Source: UBA6109 sp035366835
GTDB lineage: Bacteria > Desulfobacterota > Syntrophia > Syntrophales > UBA6109
DNA length: 32,290 bases
Direction: 5' to 3'
NCBI GenBank assembly: GCA_035366835.1
Contig: DAOSIS010000036.1
Span: 1-32,290 of the forward strand
A model generated the notes under the pieces. That model searched no databases. It saw nothing but the letters and a program-made list of their open reading frames with translations, and was not told where the DNA came from. Both the position numbers and the translations under genes were made by a program. Below, piece after piece: positions 29,953 through 32,290 of this stretch. Within the stretch, counting starts at the first letter, position 1; each line of letters opens with the position of its first letter.

Positions 29953-32169
29953 TCAGGCCGCAGGCGGCGCGCAGACGTCGACGGGAGGCTTTTCTTCTTC
30001 CAGCCCCATGGCCTTCCAGACGATCTCCGCGACGTCCAGCGCGGCCGCGGCCTCTTCCTTGCCCCGCGCCTTCAGCCCGTCGCTCATCATCGTCAGGCAG
30101 AACGGACACCCCACCGCGATCCGGTCCGCCCCCGTCGCCAGCGCCTGGTCCGTCCGCATGTTGTTGATCCGCTCCCCGATGTCCTCCTCCATCCACATCC
30201 TCGCCCCGCCGGCCCCGCAGCAGAAACTCCGGTCCCTGCTCCGCTCCATCTCCGCCAGCTTCATCCCCGGTACGGCCTTGAGTACCGACCGCGGCTGCTC
30301 GTACAGCCCGTTGTAGCGACCCAGGAAACACGAATCGTGGAACGTGAAGAGCCCCTCCACGGGCTTCTTCAGCGTGATTTTCCCCTTGGAGATCAGGTCC
30401 GCGATGATCTCCGTATGGTGGTACACCTCGAACTCTCCGCCGAAGTTCGGATAGTCCTTCTTCAAGGCATTGTACCCGTGCGGGCACGTCGCGACGATCT
30501 TCTTCACCCCGTATCCCTTCATCACCTCGATGTTCGCCTGCGCCAGCGTCTGGTAGAGATACTCGTTCCCGCCCCGCATCGCCGAATCGCCGCAGCAGCC
30601 CTCCTCGTTCCCAAGGATCCCGAAGCTCACCCCCGCCGCCTTCAGGATCTTCGCGAACGCAACCGACACCTTCTTGCCCCGGTCGTCGAACGAACCCGAA
30701 CACCCCACATAGAACAGATACTCCACCTTCGGGTCTTCCGACAGCGTCTTCACCCCCAGGTCCTTCGCCCAGTCCGCCCTCAGGTGCGATCCGATCCCCC
30801 AGGGGTTCGAGTTGTTCTCCATGTTCCGGAACGTCAACTGCAGCTCCTGCCCGAAATCGGCCTCCATCAAGACCTTGTGCTGCCGCATTCCCACCACCTT
30901 GGGAACGTGCTCGATCGAAGAGGAACAGTGCGCCTGGCAGTACATGCAGTTCGTGCACGCCCACAGCTCGTGCAGATCGATCACCTCGCCCACCATCGCC
31001 TTCTCCGGCGCTTCCTGCGCTCCGACGCCCTTCGTCCCCCTCAGGGCCCAGTCCACCACACCGTCGACCTTCTCCAGCAGCTTCAAAACCGCGTTCTTCC
31101 CGACCGGCTTCGCCTCACCTTCCGCCGGCGCCCCAGCCCGCTTCGCCGCATCCGCCGCCGGCGCCTTCTCCAGCCAGTACGTCTTCAGGTCCTGCACCAG
31201 CTTCTTCGGCGACAGCGGTTTCCCGCTCAGATACGCCGGGCACCCGTCCTGGCAGCGTCCGCATCTCGTGCAGGCGTCCGAATCGAAGATCTGCTTCCAG
31301 GTGAAATCCTCCAGCTTCCCCGCCCCGAAGGACTCCGCCGTCTCGAAATCCCGGATGGGCTCGAGGTAACCCGCAGGCTTCAGCGACGCCATGAAATGGT
31401 TCGCCGGTGTCGTGATCATGTGCAGGAGCCGCGAATAGGGAATGTAGGCGATGAATCCCAGCGCGATGAACGTATGGATCCACCAGGCTGTCTTGTGGAA
31501 GATCCTCGCCGTATCGTGGTCGATTCCGGTCAGCGTCTTCGACAGCGCCCAGCCCGCGAACGACCAGTACTCCCACGGCGGGTTCGTCACGTAGATCCGC
31601 AGCGCCTCGATGACGAAGCCCGTCACGATGATCCCGCCGATCAAAAGAAGCACGATCGCGTCATCGGGCTTGTTGTCCGGATTCCCCTTGTACCCCAGCC
31701 GCTCCGGCCTCGACACGTACCGACGGTCCAGCGCCATCAGGATCCCGATCAGCACGAAGACGCCGAAGAGGTCCATCATGAACGAAAAGAACAGATAGAA
31801 CCACCCCCTCAGAAAGGTCCATCCCAGGAGGGGGCCCGTGATGTACGTTTCCTTGGCGATGAGGGCGGTCCCGATGAAAAGGACCACGAATCCGAAGAAG
31901 ATCAGCCCGTGCATGACTCCCGGATAGACGTCGCGGAAGGTCTTGACCTGCAGAAGCCCGTTGGCAAGGAGCAGCTTGATCCGCTCGCCGAGGCTGTCGA
32001 TGCGCAACTCCGGCTTGCCCAGGGCGGTCCAGAGCCGCCAGCGCCGGTAAACGCCGTAAGCGAAGATCGCCATCGCAAGGACCGCAAGGGGATAGAAAAG
32101 AATGCCGAACGACTCAGCGTTCCAGTACACCTGCCGACCCTCGTTCCCGATCGAAAATTCCGCCGACAT
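29953..32169 (-). CDS. EtfAB:quinone oxidoreductase, Fe-S (HdrD/DUF224-like)
   Basis: This is a 738-residue membrane iron-sulfur protein. Residues ~18-260 contain about six membrane spans like the NarI-type cytochrome b subunit, with histidines in YPGVMHGLIFFG and WWIHTFIALG as possible haem ligands. Two [4Fe-4S] motifs follow: CTRCGRCQDGCP (Cys300, 303, 306, 310) and CTNCMYCQAHC (Cys405, 408, 411, 415). The C-terminal half has the two cysteine-rich HdrD domains, with EGCCGDSAM and FCCGAGGARMW. Such proteins take electrons from EtfAB and reduce (mena)quinone. The 3' end of etfA lies just upstream, which supports this. GGAGG lies 4 bp before the ATG. Other DUF224 partners such as glycolate oxidase are less likely. 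Confidence 0.9.
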   Translation of the reverse strand: MSAEFSIGNEGRQVYWNAESFGILFYPLAVLAMAIFAYGVYRRWRLWTALGKPELRIDSLGERIKLLLANGLLQVKTFRDVYPGVMHGLIFFGFVVLFIGTALIAKETYITGPLLGWTFLRGWFYLFFSFMMDLFGVFVLIGILMALDRRYVSRPERLGYKGNPDNKPDDAIVLLLIGGIIVTGFVIEALRIYVTNPPWEYWSFAGWALSKTLTGIDHDTARIFHKTAWWIHTFIALGFIAYIPYSRLLHMITTPANHFMASLKPAGYLEPIRDFETAESFGAGKLEDFTWKQIFDSDACTRCGRCQDGCPAYLSGKPLSPKKLVQDLKTYWLEKAPAADAAKRAGAPAEGEAKPVGKNAVLKLLEKVDGVVDWALRGTKGVGAQEAPEKAMVGEVIDLHELWACTNCMYCQAHCSSSIEHVPKVVGMRQHKVLMEADFGQELQLTFRNMENNSNPWGIGSHLRADWAKDLGVKTLSEDPKVEYLFYVGCSGSFDDRGKKVSVAFAKILKAAGVSFGILGNEEGCCGDSAMRGGNEYLYQTLAQANIEVMKGYGVKKIVATCPHGYNALKKDYPNFGGEFEVYHHTEIIADLISKGKITLKKPVEGLFTFHDSCFLGRYNGLYEQPRSVLKAVPGMKLAEMERSRDRSFCCGAGGARMWMEEDIGERINNMRTDQALATGADRIAVGCPFCLTMMSDGLKARGKEEAAAALDVAEIVWKAMGLEEEKPPVDVCAPPAA

Positions 32170-32181
32170 AACGCCTCCGTG

Positions 32182-32211
32182 AAAAAAGGGGGCGTTTTTT
32201 CCGCCCCCCTT
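32182..32211 (-). terminator. rho-independent terminator/attenuator after etfA
   Basis: On the minus strand a GGGGG-rich arm, a loop of A residues and CGCCCCC followed by TTTTTT form a classic intrinsic terminator in the 53-bp gap between etfA and the oxidoreductase gene. Read-through would still give co-transcription, so it may set the ratio of Etf to oxidoreductase. Confidence 0.75.
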
Positions 32212-32222
32212 GAATCTCTTTC

Positions 32223-32290
32223 CTATGCGAGCAGCTTTTTGACTTCCTTGGTCAGTTCGGGGACGACCTTGAAGAGATCGTCTACGATCC
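32223..32290 (-). CDS. etfA: electron transfer flavoprotein alpha subunit, 3' end
   Basis: Only the last 22 codons are inside the window, ending in a TAG at 32223-32225. They read IVDDLFKVVPELTKEVKKLL, which is the typical C-terminus of EtfA (the DLFxVVPxL pattern). EtfA binds FAD and, with EtfB, carries electrons from acyl-CoA dehydrogenases. The gene continues beyond the right edge. Identification rests on a short piece but is supported by the adjacent Etf:quinone oxidoreductase gene. Confidence 0.8.
   Translation of the reverse strand, partial: IVDDLFKVVPELTKEVKKLLA

Overview
The window looks like chromosomal DNA of a Gram-negative anaerobe, most likely a deltaproteobacterium of the Syntrophales type. 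This is an inference: it rests on a LPS/O-antigen-type locus lying next to beta-oxidation genes and a membrane EtfAB:quinone oxidoreductase (cytochrome b-like, [4Fe-4S] and CCG domains) beside etfA, an arrangement known from syntrophic and sulfate-reducing fatty-acid oxidisers. No rRNA, complete tRNA or CRISPR array is visible.

Positions 1-2077 (plus strand) form a visibly A/T-richer, partly decayed edge. It holds an unassignable remnant, a truncated family 2 glycosyltransferase whose 3' part is replaced by the tail of a membrane-protein gene, an intact paralogous glycosyltransferase, and a recombination-scarred intergenic stretch with a palindromic repeat and a tRNA-3'-end-like sequence.

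Positions 2078-14271 (minus strand) hold thirteen genes read right to left, many joined by 4-bp ATGA overlaps or very short gaps. They are a DUF268 protein, a GDP-mannose-4,6-dehydratase-like enzyme, an extended SDR, a TylF-like methyltransferase, a split transketolase (N and C halves), two more SDRs, a B12-binding-type radical SAM enzyme, a class I methyltransferase, an RmlC-type 3,5-epimerase, and a heptose-phosphate kinase and guanylyltransferase (HddA, HddC). Together they read as a pathway to an unusual GDP-activated heptose: transketolase chemistry could supply sedoheptulose 7-phosphate or add a two-carbon branch, HddA/HddC would make the GDP-heptose, the dehydratase, epimerase and SDRs would remodel it, and the radical SAM enzyme and methyltransferases could decorate it. 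This is the most likely undescribed system in the window.

Positions 14423-21004 (plus strand) are the assembly part: an O-antigen ligase/polymerase, a GT4 and a GT2 glycosyltransferase, a zinc-ribbon-like methyltransferase, a GT-D-fold protein and a CgeB-like glycosyltransferase.

Positions 21009-32290 are G+C-rich metabolic genes: folD and a YtfJ-like redoxin on the minus strand behind a strong sigma70-type promoter; then on the plus strand an acyl-CoA ligase homologue that lacks its C-terminal catalytic lysine, a thiolase, an acyl-CoA dehydrogenase and an archaeal-type phosphoglycerate mutase; then on the minus strand a complete long-chain acyl-CoA synthetase, the Etf:quinone oxidoreductase and the 3' end of etfA. 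These suit oxidation of acyl-CoA thioesters with electrons passing through EtfAB to the membrane.
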